From assembly GCA_903772945.1 (NCBI GenBank), contig CAICTM010000001.1:1-64000 (forward strand): a DNA stretch of 64,000 nt, read 5' to 3'. Positions 31,582-42,744 of this stretch are shown here, in pieces (position 1 is the first letter of the stretch; every line of letters starts with the position of its first letter). This DNA comes from Seminavis robusta (Eukaryota; Bacillariophyta; Bacillariophyceae; Naviculales; Naviculaceae). Both the position numbers and the translations under genes were made by a program. Below the pieces are notes generated by a model. The model searched no databases. It was not told where the DNA came from and saw only the letters and a program-made list of their open reading frames with translations.

Positions 31582-34128
31582 TCACCTCTCACCTTGTTTG
31601 TGAAGAGCTGATATGCTTCTTTCAAAAGGATGCATAGCACCCAAGTCCTTGAAATGAACTGAGGCCGCATTTGACTCGCTGGTAAGGACGCCTAGGTCAA
31701 CACCCAAATTGCCTGATTTCTTGGAATACACTTGGTTGTCCAGTGGGTCCAAAAAGACTTTGGCAAGGTCAAGGAGCCCAGTGTAGAACAGAGTGATCAT
31801 TCCTACACAGAAGATGGAGTAAACACCAAGGTCTCCATAGAGTGCAAATGGGGAGAGCAAGACAAATGTGTCAACCAAGATCTGAACAAAATGAGTGTAG
31901 ACCAGAGGCATACGTGTCTTGCCAATGTCAACAAAAGTTGCGCATAGTGATCGCAGTTTACACATCTTCTCGAGGAGCTGCTGGCTGAGAGATGGGGAAT
32001 CCGTGAGGAGTCCATCGTGAATGCCTTGCCAAGCCCGGATCATCATCCACTCCAAGCACGCATAATGTTTCGAGCCTTCCGCCGTGCCAAGGCCTTGCAG
32101 AACCTTCAGCTGCTTTTGGGTCATGATACCCCGTTGTACAATACGCTCCATTCCTGTCTCAGTGAGAAGACAATTGTAGCGATTTGCACAAGACGCCCAG
32201 AAGAACATGTGGAAGAGACGACTGGATGCACCTACATCGTCCAATAGGGCTTCAGATTCCCTCGTGAATGTACCATCCTCGTTTCGTTCGATGGTAGTTG
32301 CCAACAGTAGAAAGAAGTCACTTTGGCGGCCTTGCAGTCCCCTTGTAATGTTCACAGTCTCATTCCAGAACATGTACGCTTGGTTGACATAAAAGGTGAG
32401 GATGAATGTGGTGAACGTCATCTGGTACACCCAAATCTTCCGAACAATAGTGAGGGTTTGGATCCAGACATGGTCTTCATCCGGTGCCATCCCAACCGAC
32501 CATGTTGGTTCCCCAAACAGTCTTACTATCAAGACAAACACAAAAGAGAGCAGCATCATGCAAATGGCCGTTACATTGGTCTGCTCAAAGACTGTCCCAT
32601 GCCACCGTGACCAAAGCCACTTCCTGCTTGGTTTGTACTGAGGAATGATTTCACCTCCTTCAAACTTTGAGGTGGTACCAGATAACTGGTTTATGGCTTC
32701 ATCAATTTTAGTCAACTCATCATCAATGGGCTTCGGTGTCTCCTCTGTTGTGTCTTGATTGAAGGCATTAGCAAACTCTTTCCCTTTTGCCCGGAAGAGA
32801 ACCCCTTGTTCTGATTTTACTGATATGGTGGCACCTCTCTTTGCATTGTAGAGAACTCCCAGCTCGCCAAACAAAGCCTTGCGAGAAAGAGTGCCATAAG
32901 GACCAGGCACAACATTTCCGTCGACAAAGACAGAACACTCTCCTTCAGCGACAATATACACATAACCATTCTCACAGGATTCACCTTGACGGACGATGAT
33001 ATCATCCTTTTCTACCTCATCCCTTGTGAAGGACATAACCAGATTGTGTAGGGCACCTGCAGAAAGATGTTTGAACATGAAGTTCCTTTGGAGTGTTTCT
33101 TCAATCAGGGCATACTCATCATGGTAAAGGTGGCTCATGACGCTCGACAGTCCGCTGTTCTGACGCAGCAATAGAGACCTCATTGACTTGCTAAACGATT
33201 TGAGAGACGTCGAACCAGAGCTCCTACGACGGGACATTGCCTTGACCAAACCAGGCCTAGGTTTCTTGGGAAGCTCAAATGAACCACCCAGGACTCGTTT
33301 ACTGTCCTTGGATGCAGTTGTGAAGCATCGAATCACAAAGCTAGCCTCCGATGCGCCAGAATGAACCGAGTAATCCAAATCTTCGTCCATATTGTGCTTG
33401 GAGCAGGCAGAGTTGGCTACCTTGCCTGATGTAGCTTCTTCAATACTGAGCAGCGAGGTGGAGGAAGCACACCCCTTGATAGGTGGGAGTGCCTTGATTG
33501 CTTGAAGCCGGGATGCTCGTGACCACCCCATAAAACGCTCTCTGGGACCTTCTTTTGCTTCCTGGGTGTACTTGGCGGGGGCATTGGATCTCTCTACTCC
33601 AGGGTCTTCAGGGATTGGTCTGCCGTTCATAGCCACTGTTCGGCTCATGCCTTCTTCCATCTCTTGAAGTGAGTGAACAGAATCTGTCTCGGCAACACTG
33701 GTACTACTGCCATGTTCGCTGCAGTCCAAGTCTAGCCCAACGCTAACTCGTCGTTCGAATGTGGGATTGCCAGGATCTTCTGGAAGGGTGAGAACCGAAT
33801 CACGAGCTGTGTTTCCATCTTCCTCGATAGCGCGAACACATGGGAATTCATTAAAACTTTCACATCTAGAGCTCTCACCCAGACCGCTCATAGACGTGTC
33901 CATGGTAGCAAGGGTACGGAAGGATGGATCTGATGAGATGATGTGTTTCGCTTGCCTAAAATGGGCATCAAGGGCTCCAGGTTTCCTGGGAGGCAACGAT
34001 GACCATTTGGCCGTGCTCTTGCTATCTTTCATACCATTAACTGCAAAGGGAAGAGAGCTGGCGTTGGGGTGGAGGAATGGAGCCAAATGATCCATAAACT
34101 TCTTCGTTGATTGAGCTTCGGTTGCCAT
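31582..34128 (-). CDS. CNBD-bestrophin fusion protein, copy 1
   Basis: Single exon, 848 residues, starting MATEAQSTKKFMDHL. The first 330 residues are Ser-rich and disordered. Residues about 345-455 form a cyclic-nucleotide-binding domain: FKHLSAGALHNLVMSF, the turn KDDIIVRQGESCENGYVYIV, and the phosphate-binding cassette FGELGVLYNAKRGATI (420-435), keeping the Glu and Arg that contact cyclic nucleotide in PKA and CNG channels. Residues about 505-800 look like a bestrophin: IWVYQMTFTTFILTFYVNQA and MFWNETVNITRGLQGR at TM1-TM2, then MPLVYTHFVQILVDTF and FYTGLLDLAKVFLDPLDN. Bestrophins are pentameric anion channels (chloride or bicarbonate), several in algal thylakoids. A nucleotide-gated anion channel is inferred. 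No plastid leader is seen. The C-terminus ends ALHKQGER, longer than the paralogue. Confidence 0.75.
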   Translation of the reverse strand: MATEAQSTKKFMDHLAPFLHPNASSLPFAVNGMKDSKSTAKWSSLPPRKPGALDAHFRQAKHIISSDPSFRTLATMDTSMSGLGESSRCESFNEFPCVRAIEEDGNTARDSVLTLPEDPGNPTFERRVSVGLDLDCSEHGSSTSVAETDSVHSLQEMEEGMSRTVAMNGRPIPEDPGVERSNAPAKYTQEAKEGPRERFMGWSRASRLQAIKALPPIKGCASSTSLLSIEEATSGKVANSACSKHNMDEDLDYSVHSGASEASFVIRCFTTASKDSKRVLGGSFELPKKPRPGLVKAMSRRRSSGSTSLKSFSKSMRSLLLRQNSGLSSVMSHLYHDEYALIEETLQRNFMFKHLSAGALHNLVMSFTRDEVEKDDIIVRQGESCENGYVYIVAEGECSVFVDGNVVPGPYGTLSRKALFGELGVLYNAKRGATISVKSEQGVLFRAKGKEFANAFNQDTTEETPKPIDDELTKIDEAINQLSGTTSKFEGGEIIPQYKPSRKWLWSRWHGTVFEQTNVTAICMMLLSFVFVLIVRLFGEPTWSVGMAPDEDHVWIQTLTIVRKIWVYQMTFTTFILTFYVNQAYMFWNETVNITRGLQGRQSDFFLLLATTIERNEDGTFTRESEALLDDVGASSRLFHMFFWASCANRYNCLLTETGMERIVQRGIMTQKQLKVLQGLGTAEGSKHYACLEWMMIRAWQGIHDGLLTDSPSLSQQLLEKMCKLRSLCATFVDIGKTRMPLVYTHFVQILVDTFVLLSPFALYGDLGVYSIFCVGMITLFYTGLLDLAKVFLDPLDNQVYSKKSGNLGVDLGVLTSESNAASVHFKDLGAMHPFERSISALHKQGER

Positions 34129-34919
34129 GGTTACTTGCCCACTGTAGCTTGCAAAAAGTAGATGTGATTGGTGATTCTATGATGAGTTGTGGCAGCCAGC
34201 TTGAGCTTCTAATTGTGGCATCACCATGCATTGAATTTGTGGCGATGGTAGATCATACGTAGTGGTTTTGGCTAGTACTACTGAGGAACAGCTTGGTTGG
34301 TGTTGGTCTTGTGCCTTGCCGGAACACGAATTCGATTGTTATACGCGAATACTCTTGGAATAAACGAGAGAGCGCATCTTTTGTAAACTTCAACGAACGT
34401 TCATACAAGAAGTCTCAATGGGCATTACATGGTGGAAGCAGCAGTTCAAGGTTTGGGGCAGAACCATTAATTAAGCCTATCTACTCAGCCCAGAAAGGGG
34501 CAACGTGTGCAGTTACTAACGTATCCCACCCCACACGCGTTCCATGTTCCATGTTCCTTGGATATCAGTCGGCCTTGCCACGCGTGAAGACATCAGGACC
34601 TCTAGCTAGACATCGCTCTTGGCGGTACGTTACCATCCTCTGGCCCCTGACCAATGAAAAGATGACCACCACACAAAAGACTCTGCTATTCGCTGGGAAT
34701 TGGAACAATACGGACTGGCAGTCTCTGAGTATTACTCTCATCTTAGTAGCTGCTGGTAGGTCCACAAATGCATCATGCGTCTTGCTTCTGCCCCCAGAAA
34801 ACACTCCGGGAAACTCAATTTATTTGTTCAATCACTACACGTGTACTGAGTACGCTGTGGATTTAGTACTAAGTCTATTGGTGCAGCTCCAGTGGCCTAC
34901 TGGAGTACCTGTACGGTAA

Positions 34920-37284
34920 CGCTGTGACGCTATGAGCAATTCTGAAAAGGTTGGCAATTCGCTCTAGCTGCTACCGGTAGCAACATGAACCAGTAGGCTT
35001 CGCCTTCGCTCGATATCGGTAGACTTGTCATGACAGTGGTACTATCGTACTAGCAACCAAAGACGGCGGGGAATAGTTTTATTCCAGTTTTTAAAAACTA
35101 AAGATGTGAGCCGCATACAGTGGACAGTGGAGAGTGGCAGTAGACTAGTACCAGCAACATTATTTTTATTGGAAGTCTAAATAAATCATTGTACTCTCCT
35201 GTACTCTGTACCTCTGTACTCGGACTTATGCATAACAGAATTGACTCATTTTGAGCAAGAAAGGATTTAGAGGTCGTGCTCTATCTGTTCATGTTCGGTC
35301 TGTGCCATTTGCCATCACCGCTTAGCTTATCATACCGGTACACTGTACACTGTACCGGTACTAGCTAGCTGGATAAAGTACATGTACGCGAAGTTTGGCT
35401 CAACCTGCATGTAGTTTTAGCTAGTTTTTTCTCTGAAGATGCTGAGATGCTGTGGAAGATAGACTGTGACGGGAGGGGTGACGGGACAAGATGCGAAACT
35501 CCTACCCTACTAGAGTGACGATCTATTCGGTCGTTGCGAGCCTGACTTTGACGTAGGAGTTTGCCCAAAGCCGATCGGGTACATGTAATTCTCTGCATTG
35601 GCATCCGTATTGGAAAACATATATGAGAGTCAAGAACAACATCTAAAGAAGCGAAAACAGAGGTCAATGGAAATCCATAAGGTGATAGTGGGAGGTGTGG
35701 TTATCAATCTGCAACCAAGGGACCAGTCTAGTATGAGTATATTAATCTACAAGCCAGGCCACAGACCAATCCACAACCAAGGTTGCCGACCGTGGGACTT
35801 TTGCTACCAATTCGTATCCTATCTATTATCTATTACTACTCTAGCCTAGCTAGTGATCTATAACATCCCTTGAGTAGAGGCACCCAGTCGTTGTCGACTT
35901 ACTAGCAAAGGGCAAATCCCACGAATTCGCTCGAGGAAATGGCTGGGTACCGACACAGGAATCACCCACCAAGCACTAGAAAATAACAAGGGAGGGATGA
36001 ATCCAATAGGTGGGTCCACTCTCGTGTCTGTTGTCGTATAACCTCCTACATGCACTTCGACAGCTGTTCCCACTCAGTGACTCGACGACGATAGATCTGT
36101 TCAGGCCGATGATAGTGCTGGCGGAAACTCCTCCGGAGCGATCGACCGACCGACCGGCAAAGGAGCGACAGCAATGGTATATTCTCGGCCGTTGGCATGC
36201 AGTGCAGCATAGAAACAACAAAAAGATATGAGTCTTGTTTTCTGTGCTGCACCGCAGACAGCCGGAGACCCTTGTCTTGCAAATTCCACCAACTTCTGTC
36301 ATGACCAATAAAAGAAAACCTTCCCGAACTGGTATGTTTTCAATGAGGATGGCTTTCACTTCTGCACCGGAGATGGTCGGCTTGACTGGGGCTTGATAGT
36401 ACCGGTAGAGGTGCAATGCACTCTCGCTCACTTGATCGACCGGTACTGGTATAGTGGTATACCGGTAGTATTCCTCGGCCGATATCCGACTGCTTTCCCA
36501 CGGTCCATAGAAATGAATGAAGGATGGCTTTCAGACGTGCACCTTCAATAGCAGGGTTGATAACAGAGGAGCGACCAATCGATCGGCTTGGAAGTTGTAT
36601 CAATCGAGACCATCTGATTGACTGATGTTTGATGGTACCGGCAACCGGCAGAAAAGGCGCGGCCGATCGATGGGCTTGAACTCGTTCGATCGATCAGCTT
36701 GAACTCGATCAAAGAATAGTCAAACGGGACACTGTGGAGTGATTTCATTATCTCATTTGAGGTTAGATTCCAGGAAACGAGAGGACACCTGAGCAGGGTG
36801 ACGAAATAGGATTCTCTCGAATGGAAGCTGTTGACCCAAAGATCGAAGACCGGTTGCGTGTTCAGGGAGAAGGTCACAGCCTTGGTCGCAAGATAAATGA
36901 GGCTCGCACCTCTCCTAATAATACTCACTGTTAAGATAACGATAAAACACCTCTTCGGTCGAGCTCCACGCACCTCCACCGGCTTTTCCAAAAAACCACA
37001 CCTTGGCTCGCTACGCTAGTAGCTAGGCTACTGTGCGAAAACAAAAAGCCAAAGTCCGCTATTCTTCAAGCTCCGTGAGGCACGACATCGTTTCGCCCCA
37101 TGTGTGTGTTGGGAAAGGTGCGAATCTGCTGAGATGGTAAATTTCCAACTCCAGCAACTACACCATGACCCTTCATTACCACTAGTACTGAGTTTCACTC
37201 CACAGCCTAGCATACTAGACTAGGCAATGTGGTAGAGAAGAAGAGGGACCATACGCTAAACTAGCTAGTGCCATCGCTTCTTGG
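34920..37284. other. spacer between the duplicated genes, with dispersed repeat
   Basis: No gene recognised. Holds copy B of the dispersed repeat (35930-36660) and many TACCGGTA palindromes (for example 35336-35366 and 36405-36470). The rest is anonymous. Confidence 0.45.
35930..36660 (-). repeat. dispersed repeat family, copy B (inverted relative to A)
   Basis: Read on the minus strand it contains the GTGCA-...-GAAAGCCATCCTTCATTCA and CTATGGACCGTGGGAAAGCAG block (36555-36480), a GAAGTGAAAGCCATCCTCATT block (about 36365-36345), CCGGCTGTCTGCGGTGCAGC (about 36260), ATCGGCCTGAACAGATCTAT and GTCGTCGAGTCACTGAG, and ends near GGTGATTCCTGTGTCGGTACCC (35972-35951). The order agrees with copy A. Confidence 0.6.
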
Positions 37285-40200
37285 CTACATCTAAAGAACC
37301 AAACCCCAATGTGCAGTGGCTCGGTAACAACTTTTATCGATTGGCTGCATATGTTTACGTCTATTTTAGTCTAGAGAGTCTGAGATAAATGTGAAGAAGA
37401 ACCATGCAGGGAGGCAGGAAGTTTGAGTATGGAAGTAATGGATCCAAGATTTCAGGATTCAGGAGAGAGGTTGAAGTCACCTCTCACTCAAAAGCTGATA
37501 TGCTTCTTTCAAAAGGATGCATAGCACCAGAGTCCTTGAAATGAACAGATGCAGCATTTGATTCGCGGGTAAGGACTCCTAGGTCAACACCCAAGTTGCT
37601 GTTTTTATTGGAAAACCTTTGGTTGTCCAATGGGTCCAAGAAGATTTTGGCAAGGTCAAGAAGCCCAGTGTAGAACAGAGTTATCATTCCTACACAGAAG
37701 ATAGAGTATACACCAAGGTCTCCATAGAGTGCAAATGGGGAGAGCAAGACAAATGTGTCAACCAAGATCTGCACAAACTGAGTGTAGACCAGAGGCATGC
37801 GTGTCTTGCTGTTGTCTCCAACAGTTGCACAGAGTGCTCGCAGTTTACACATCTTCTCAAGGAGCTGCTGGCTGAGAGATGGGGAATCAGTGAGGATTCC
37901 ATCGTGAATGCCTTGCCAAGCCCGGATCATCATCCACTCCAAGCACGCATAATGTTTCGAGCCTTCCGCCGTGCCAAGGCCTTGCAGAACCTTCAGCTGC
38001 TTTTGGGTCATGATACCCCGTTGTACAATACGCTCCATTCCTGTCTCAGTGAGAAGACAGTTGTAGCGATTTGCACAAGACGCCCAGAAGAACATGTGGA
38101 AGAGACGACTGGATGCACCTACATCGTCCAATAGGGCTTCAGATTCCCTCGTGAATGTACCATCCTCGTTTCGTTGGATTGTAGTTGCCAACAGCAGAAA
38201 GAAGTCGCTGAGGCGGCCTTGCAGCGCCCTTGTAATGTTCACAGTCTCATTCCAGAACATGTACGCTTGGTTGACATAAAAGGTGAGGATGAATGTGGTG
38301 AACGTCATCTGGTACACCCAAATCTTCCGAACAATAGTGAGGGTTTGGATCCAGACATGGTCTTCATCCGGTGCCCTCCCAACCGACCATGTTGGTTCCC
38401 CAAACAGTCTTACTATCAAGACAAACACAAGAGAGAGCAGCATCATGCAAAGTGCCGTTACATAGGTCTGCTCAAAGACAGTCCCATGCCACCGGCACCA
38501 AAGCCACTTCCTGTTCGGTTTGTATTGAGGAATGATTTCACCTCCTTCAAACTTTGAGGTGGTACCAGATAACTGATTGATTGCTTCATCAATTTCTGTC
38601 AAATCATCATCAATGGGCTTGGGTGTCTCCTTGGTTGAATCTTCATTGAAGGCCTTGGCAAATTCTTCCCCAATCGCCCGGAAGAGAACCGCTTCTTCTG
38701 ATTTTACTTTAATGGTGGCTCCTCTCTTTGCATTGTAGAAAACTCCTAGCTCACCAAACAAAGCCTTGGAAGCTAGTGTGCCATATGGACCAGGCACAAC
38801 ATTTCCGTCGACAATGACAGAGCACTCTCCTTCAGCGACAATATACACATAACCATTCTCGCAGGATTCACCTTGACGGACGATGATGTCATCCTTTTCT
38901 ACCTCATCCCTTGTGAAGGACATAACCAGATTGTGCAGGGCACCTGCAGAAAGATGTTTGAACATGAAGTTCTTTTGGAGTGTTTCTTCAATCAGGGCAT
39001 ACTCGTCATGGTCAAGGTGGTTCTTGATGCTCGACATTCCACTATTCTGATGCAGTAACATAGACCTCATGGACCTCATTGACTTGCCGAACGATTTGAA
39101 AGACGTCGAACTAGCAAAGCTCCTAAGGGACATTGTCTTGGACAACAGAGGCCTACTAGGTGCTTTCTTGGGGAGCTCAAATGGACCACATAGAACTCGT
39201 TCACTGTCCTTGGACGAAGTCTTGAAGTCTCCAATCACAAAGCTAGCCTCTGATGTGCTGGAATGAACCGAGCAATCCAAATCTTCGTCCATACTATGCT
39301 TGGAGCAGACAGACTCGGTTAGCTTGCCTGGTGTTGCTTCTTCGATACTGTGCAACGAGGTGGACAGTGAGCCCTTCCCGGAAGGATACCCCTTGAGAGG
39401 TGGCAGTGCCTTGATTGCTTGAAGCCTTGACGCACGCGACCACCCCATGTACCGCTCTCTGGGACGTTGCTTTGCTTCCAGGGTGTACTTGAAGGAGACA
39501 TTGGATCTCTCTACTTCATGGTCTTCAGGGATTGGTTTGCCGTTCATAGCCACGGCTCCGCTCATGCCTTCTTCCATCTCTTGAAGTGAGTGAACAGAAT
39601 CTGTCTCAGCAACACTGGTACTACTGCCATGTTCACTGCAGTCCAAGTCAAGCCCGGCGCTAACTTGTCGCTCGAATGTGGGATTGGCCGGGATTTCTTC
39701 TGGGAGGGCGAACATGAAATCACGAGCTAGGTTGTCTCCATCTTCATCGATAGCGCGAACACACGGGAATTCGTTAAAGCTCTCACATCTAGAGCTCTCA
39801 TCCAGGCCACTCACAGACGTGTCTATGGTAGCAAGGGTATGGAAGGATGGATCTGATGAGATGCTGCTTCTCCCTTTCCTCAAATGGGCATCAAGGGCTC
39901 CAGGTTTCCTGGGGGGCAACGAGGACTGCCTGGCTGTGCTCGTTCTATCTTCCTTACTGTTGACTGCAAAGGGAAGAGAGCTGGCGTTGGGGTGGAGGAA
40001 TGGGGCCAAATGATCCATAAACTTCTTCGTTGATGCAGCTTCGGTTGCCATGGTTACTTGCCCACTGTAGCTTACAATAAGCAATTGCTTTTGGTGAATC
40101 TAGCTAGCTAGGACGAGCTGCTTCTGCGGGCTGAAGCTATCAAATTGTGGTATCACCAATCACCAATGCGGCTCCAAATGCAATGCATTGAATTTGTGGC

Positions 40201-40850
40201 GACGGGAGATCCTTGGTTGCCGAAAATGGCTTGGTTGAGCTTGCCGGAACTTGGATCACGCATTCCAAAAGCGGATCCTTGAGCTTTAAAAAAAGACGAG
40301 AGCATAGTACTCTGAGTACTCTTAATAGTACGTGTAAATCGCTTGCAGCGAACAGCTACGAACGCTGAAACATTTATTGCTGGGTCTAAAAAGGAATTAA
40401 GTCGTCTACACTGGAAGCATCTGACGAAGGTTTTGGGCAGAAACCACTATAAGCCGTATCTTCTCAGTGGCCTAAGCATAGAAAGGTGCACGTGTGCAAT
40501 TACTAACACACATGCACACGAATCCACGTGGTCCTCTTATGGAAAGGATCTCATTGCTATCATCTTCTTCAAGCTTGCCACGCATCCGACCACGCATGCT
40601 CTTCGAGAGTGGATGCTTCGACCAACCAATGAAAAAGTGTTATGAATTGGAAACAATGACAATGTGTCAGCCCCTACCAGGTACCGGTATGCTCAGATGA
40701 CACTGAAAGCAAGAAGTACTAATAGTGGAGTTGATATCCTTTGGCACTTCGAGCAGAGATCCATCTTATGTAGGTCTAGTTGCTGGTGGGTCAAATGCAT
40801 CAATTTTCCTGCCCTGAGATAGCCCCCCCAACTGAGTTTGTTCAATCACT
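37285..40850. repeat. segmental duplication, unit 2
   Basis: Counterpart of 31290-34900 in the same orientation, about 6 kb away. It contains the second CNBD-bestrophin gene plus several hundred bases of diverged flank on each side. Confidence 0.75.
37484..40051 (-). CDS. CNBD-bestrophin fusion protein, copy 2
   Basis: Single exon, 855 residues from the MATEAASTKKFMDHL start at 40051; an upstream in-frame ATG at 40084 lies in sequence homologous to the 5' flank of copy 1, so the shorter start is preferred. Domain order equals copy 1: disordered Ser-rich leader, CNBD with FGELGVFYNAKRGATIKVK and the same conserved Glu and Arg, and the bestrophin-like block (WLWCRWHGTVFEQTYVTALC to DLAKIFLDPLDNQ). 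Most differences lie in the disordered leader, which has small insertions (for example GKGS before the LSTSLHS motif and a repeated SMRSMR). The C-terminus stops after RSISAFE, eight or so residues shorter. Both copies have intact frames, which argues that both are used. Function is inferred as for copy 1. Confidence 0.75.
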   Translation of the reverse strand: MATEAASTKKFMDHLAPFLHPNASSLPFAVNSKEDRTSTARQSSLPPRKPGALDAHLRKGRSSISSDPSFHTLATIDTSVSGLDESSRCESFNEFPCVRAIDEDGDNLARDFMFALPEEIPANPTFERQVSAGLDLDCSEHGSSTSVAETDSVHSLQEMEEGMSGAVAMNGKPIPEDHEVERSNVSFKYTLEAKQRPRERYMGWSRASRLQAIKALPPLKGYPSGKGSLSTSLHSIEEATPGKLTESVCSKHSMDEDLDCSVHSSTSEASFVIGDFKTSSKDSERVLCGPFELPKKAPSRPLLSKTMSLRSFASSTSFKSFGKSMRSMRSMLLHQNSGMSSIKNHLDHDEYALIEETLQKNFMFKHLSAGALHNLVMSFTRDEVEKDDIIVRQGESCENGYVYIVAEGECSVIVDGNVVPGPYGTLASKALFGELGVFYNAKRGATIKVKSEEAVLFRAIGEEFAKAFNEDSTKETPKPIDDDLTEIDEAINQLSGTTSKFEGGEIIPQYKPNRKWLWCRWHGTVFEQTYVTALCMMLLSLVFVLIVRLFGEPTWSVGRAPDEDHVWIQTLTIVRKIWVYQMTFTTFILTFYVNQAYMFWNETVNITRALQGRLSDFFLLLATTIQRNEDGTFTRESEALLDDVGASSRLFHMFFWASCANRYNCLLTETGMERIVQRGIMTQKQLKVLQGLGTAEGSKHYACLEWMMIRAWQGIHDGILTDSPSLSQQLLEKMCKLRALCATVGDNSKTRMPLVYTQFVQILVDTFVLLSPFALYGDLGVYSIFCVGMITLFYTGLLDLAKIFLDPLDNQRFSNKNSNLGVDLGVLTRESNAASVHFKDSGAMHPFERSISAFE

Positions 40851-41451
40851 ACTTGCTAAGGCTACTGATCTACTTCGGCAGCCATGACAAGATGACAAGT
40901 AGAACGGAGCACCGTAAAGTACGCTATTAATACATGAGGGTTCAGCTAGGGGTTCATGATCTCCCCATGATGTGGCACCGTACATGTAGGGTTGTACCAC
41001 CTTAGTACCGAGAGTCCATAGTCCATAGTGGCACGGAACTCTGTTACATGTATGTAGTCGAGTCCAGGCGAGCTCGAAAGATGGTGGGGAATAGTTTGGT
41101 TAATGCCAAAAGTCGTGTTTGCAATTCTAAATCACCGAACTCCCCTCTCCCCTGAAAAGAATAATTTTTTGCCCCCTGATTTACGTGGAAGGATTTAGTT
41201 TCAGCGTTCTTCCAATGCCACGTCTTGCACTTCTCTAATTATTTCTAATAACCTGGCAGACATAGACGACAGCTACAAGACTTAGACTACGATCTGTAGC
41301 TGAACACGTGGTCATCATTAGTTTTTGTTTTGTGGTACTGGTAACGCTGTACCGGTACCAGGTACAGTCCTACCGTACAGTCGTATCGTTGAGGAACTGA
41401 GCTGTAAAAGAATGCCAGTGACTGAACGTCCCATTTCCAATAAAATTATTA

Positions 41452-41539
41452 ATACGAGACTAAGTCTCGTATACAACTAAGTCTCGGAGACTTAGTTGTA
41501 TACTCCTTGGAGGAATTCCCCGACTCCGGGAATTCCTCC
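41452..41539. repeat. three adjacent palindromes
   Basis: Arms 41452-41460 and 41464-41472 (9 nt, TAA loop). Arms 41469-41485 and 41487-41503 (17 nt perfect, one-base centre). Arms 41509-41520 and 41528-41539 (12 nt perfect, 7-nt loop). The first and second share bases, so alternative hairpins or cruciforms compete. Possible end of a foldback element, an RNA processing signal or a recombination trace. Confidence 0.8.
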
Positions 41540-42744
41540 ACTATTCCTCCAGTGTCTGAAGGAAGCATTAAAGGGAAAGGGAATGGGGGAAAGGAATTAA
41601 CTGCCAGTCACACTAGGGACTCTACGTAGGCTTGTGTACAACAGTACTGATTCATGACTCACAGTCACGCTCATGACTGGTCAGTCAAATTCCTGCTCCT
41701 TCGAGGAATTGGGGAATTCCTCCATTCCTTCAATAATTCCCCCTCTCCAAAAAGTACAAGGAATAAGGAATACCCAACCAAGATACGAGAGAGTACGAGT
41801 AAGGCTTTATCGACTTTCTTTGCTTTTGCCCTAAGAGTCAGAGCTTTTGCATGTCCTCTAGCTAGACTACTCAGTACTGCACGCTCCGGTAGCCGCTTAC
41901 TAGACTACCGCTATGCATACGGTACTAGTAGTTGCTGGCTCTAGCTAGAGCTGGTAGCTACAATGCCACAATGAACCGCTCGATGTCCCTCAATCTTCAA
42001 TCTACTAGACTACTCATATCTACTAGTTTTGCGTCCTCGGTAGCTTAATTAAGCTTGTCGGAGTGTCGGAGTTGGAGAGGTAGCTCCGCAACTCCGGAAT
42101 CCAGTGTTGGTTGCTGTTCCAAGGTTCCAAGGTTCAATGCGAATACACGATACATACCTCGAGGTTCTTTTGGTAAAAGATTACGGTGTTACAGTGTTGG
42201 CGAACACCAAATGGTCAACGAGACGCCGACTTGGTGGCAGTGGTCCCAAGCAGCTGGCAGCCGAGGATGATTGTCCCATTGTTCTCATCCTGCAGCGTTT
42301 GTTTTATGACTTACTTGCTTCTAGCTTCAACTTGCAAGCTGCTAGCTAGCTACACGTATGATAGTAGGTCGTTTCCAGGCTGTGGTAGGCAAATGCAACC
42401 AGGTTGGACATCCCTGGACCAAATCAAAAGCGGATTTTGATGGATGGGAATGCAAATGCAGCCAGAGTGACAGTCTACCGTGCTCACTTTAGCACCAGCC
42501 ACATTCACCTGCGATCAGCAAGGGCTTGTGCGTTTTGGTAGCTAGTAGCTCCTCCCGCTCAAGCTTCCAAGATGATCTGATCGTCATTGTGGCTGAGGCT
42601 TCGATCGGCCCATGGCAAGAAACACCGTGCAACCATGATTCGATTCTTCGATCCGATCCATTCAATCAAAATCGCCACAGTCGATAGTTTGACTCCGGAA
42701 GAAGGAGTACTTTCTAAACTTTTTGATTAACAAAAACCCCATCT

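Larger units (their letters stand above)
31290..34900. repeat. segmental duplication, unit 1
   Basis: Homology with 37285-40850 extends beyond the coding region. At the 3' side both have CCCCAATGTGCAGTGGC-like and TATGTTTACGTCTA then TCTAGAGAGTCT. At the 5' side both have GTTACTTGCCCACTGTAGCTT just before the ATG, and AGGTTTTGGGCAGAA-like and CAGAAAGGGGCAACGTGTGC-like blocks further up. A 208-codon + strand frame at 34293-34919 is not kept open in unit 2 and is not called. Confidence 0.75.

Noticed and set aside
34293-34919. 208-codon open frame on + strand upstream of bestrophin copy 1
   Set aside because: The homologous flank of copy 2 does not keep the frame, so there is no sign of selection; treated as upstream sequence.
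37619-38134. 171-codon + strand frame, similar to one at 31732-32247
   Set aside because: Conserved only because it is antisense to the conserved channel domain of the duplicated genes.
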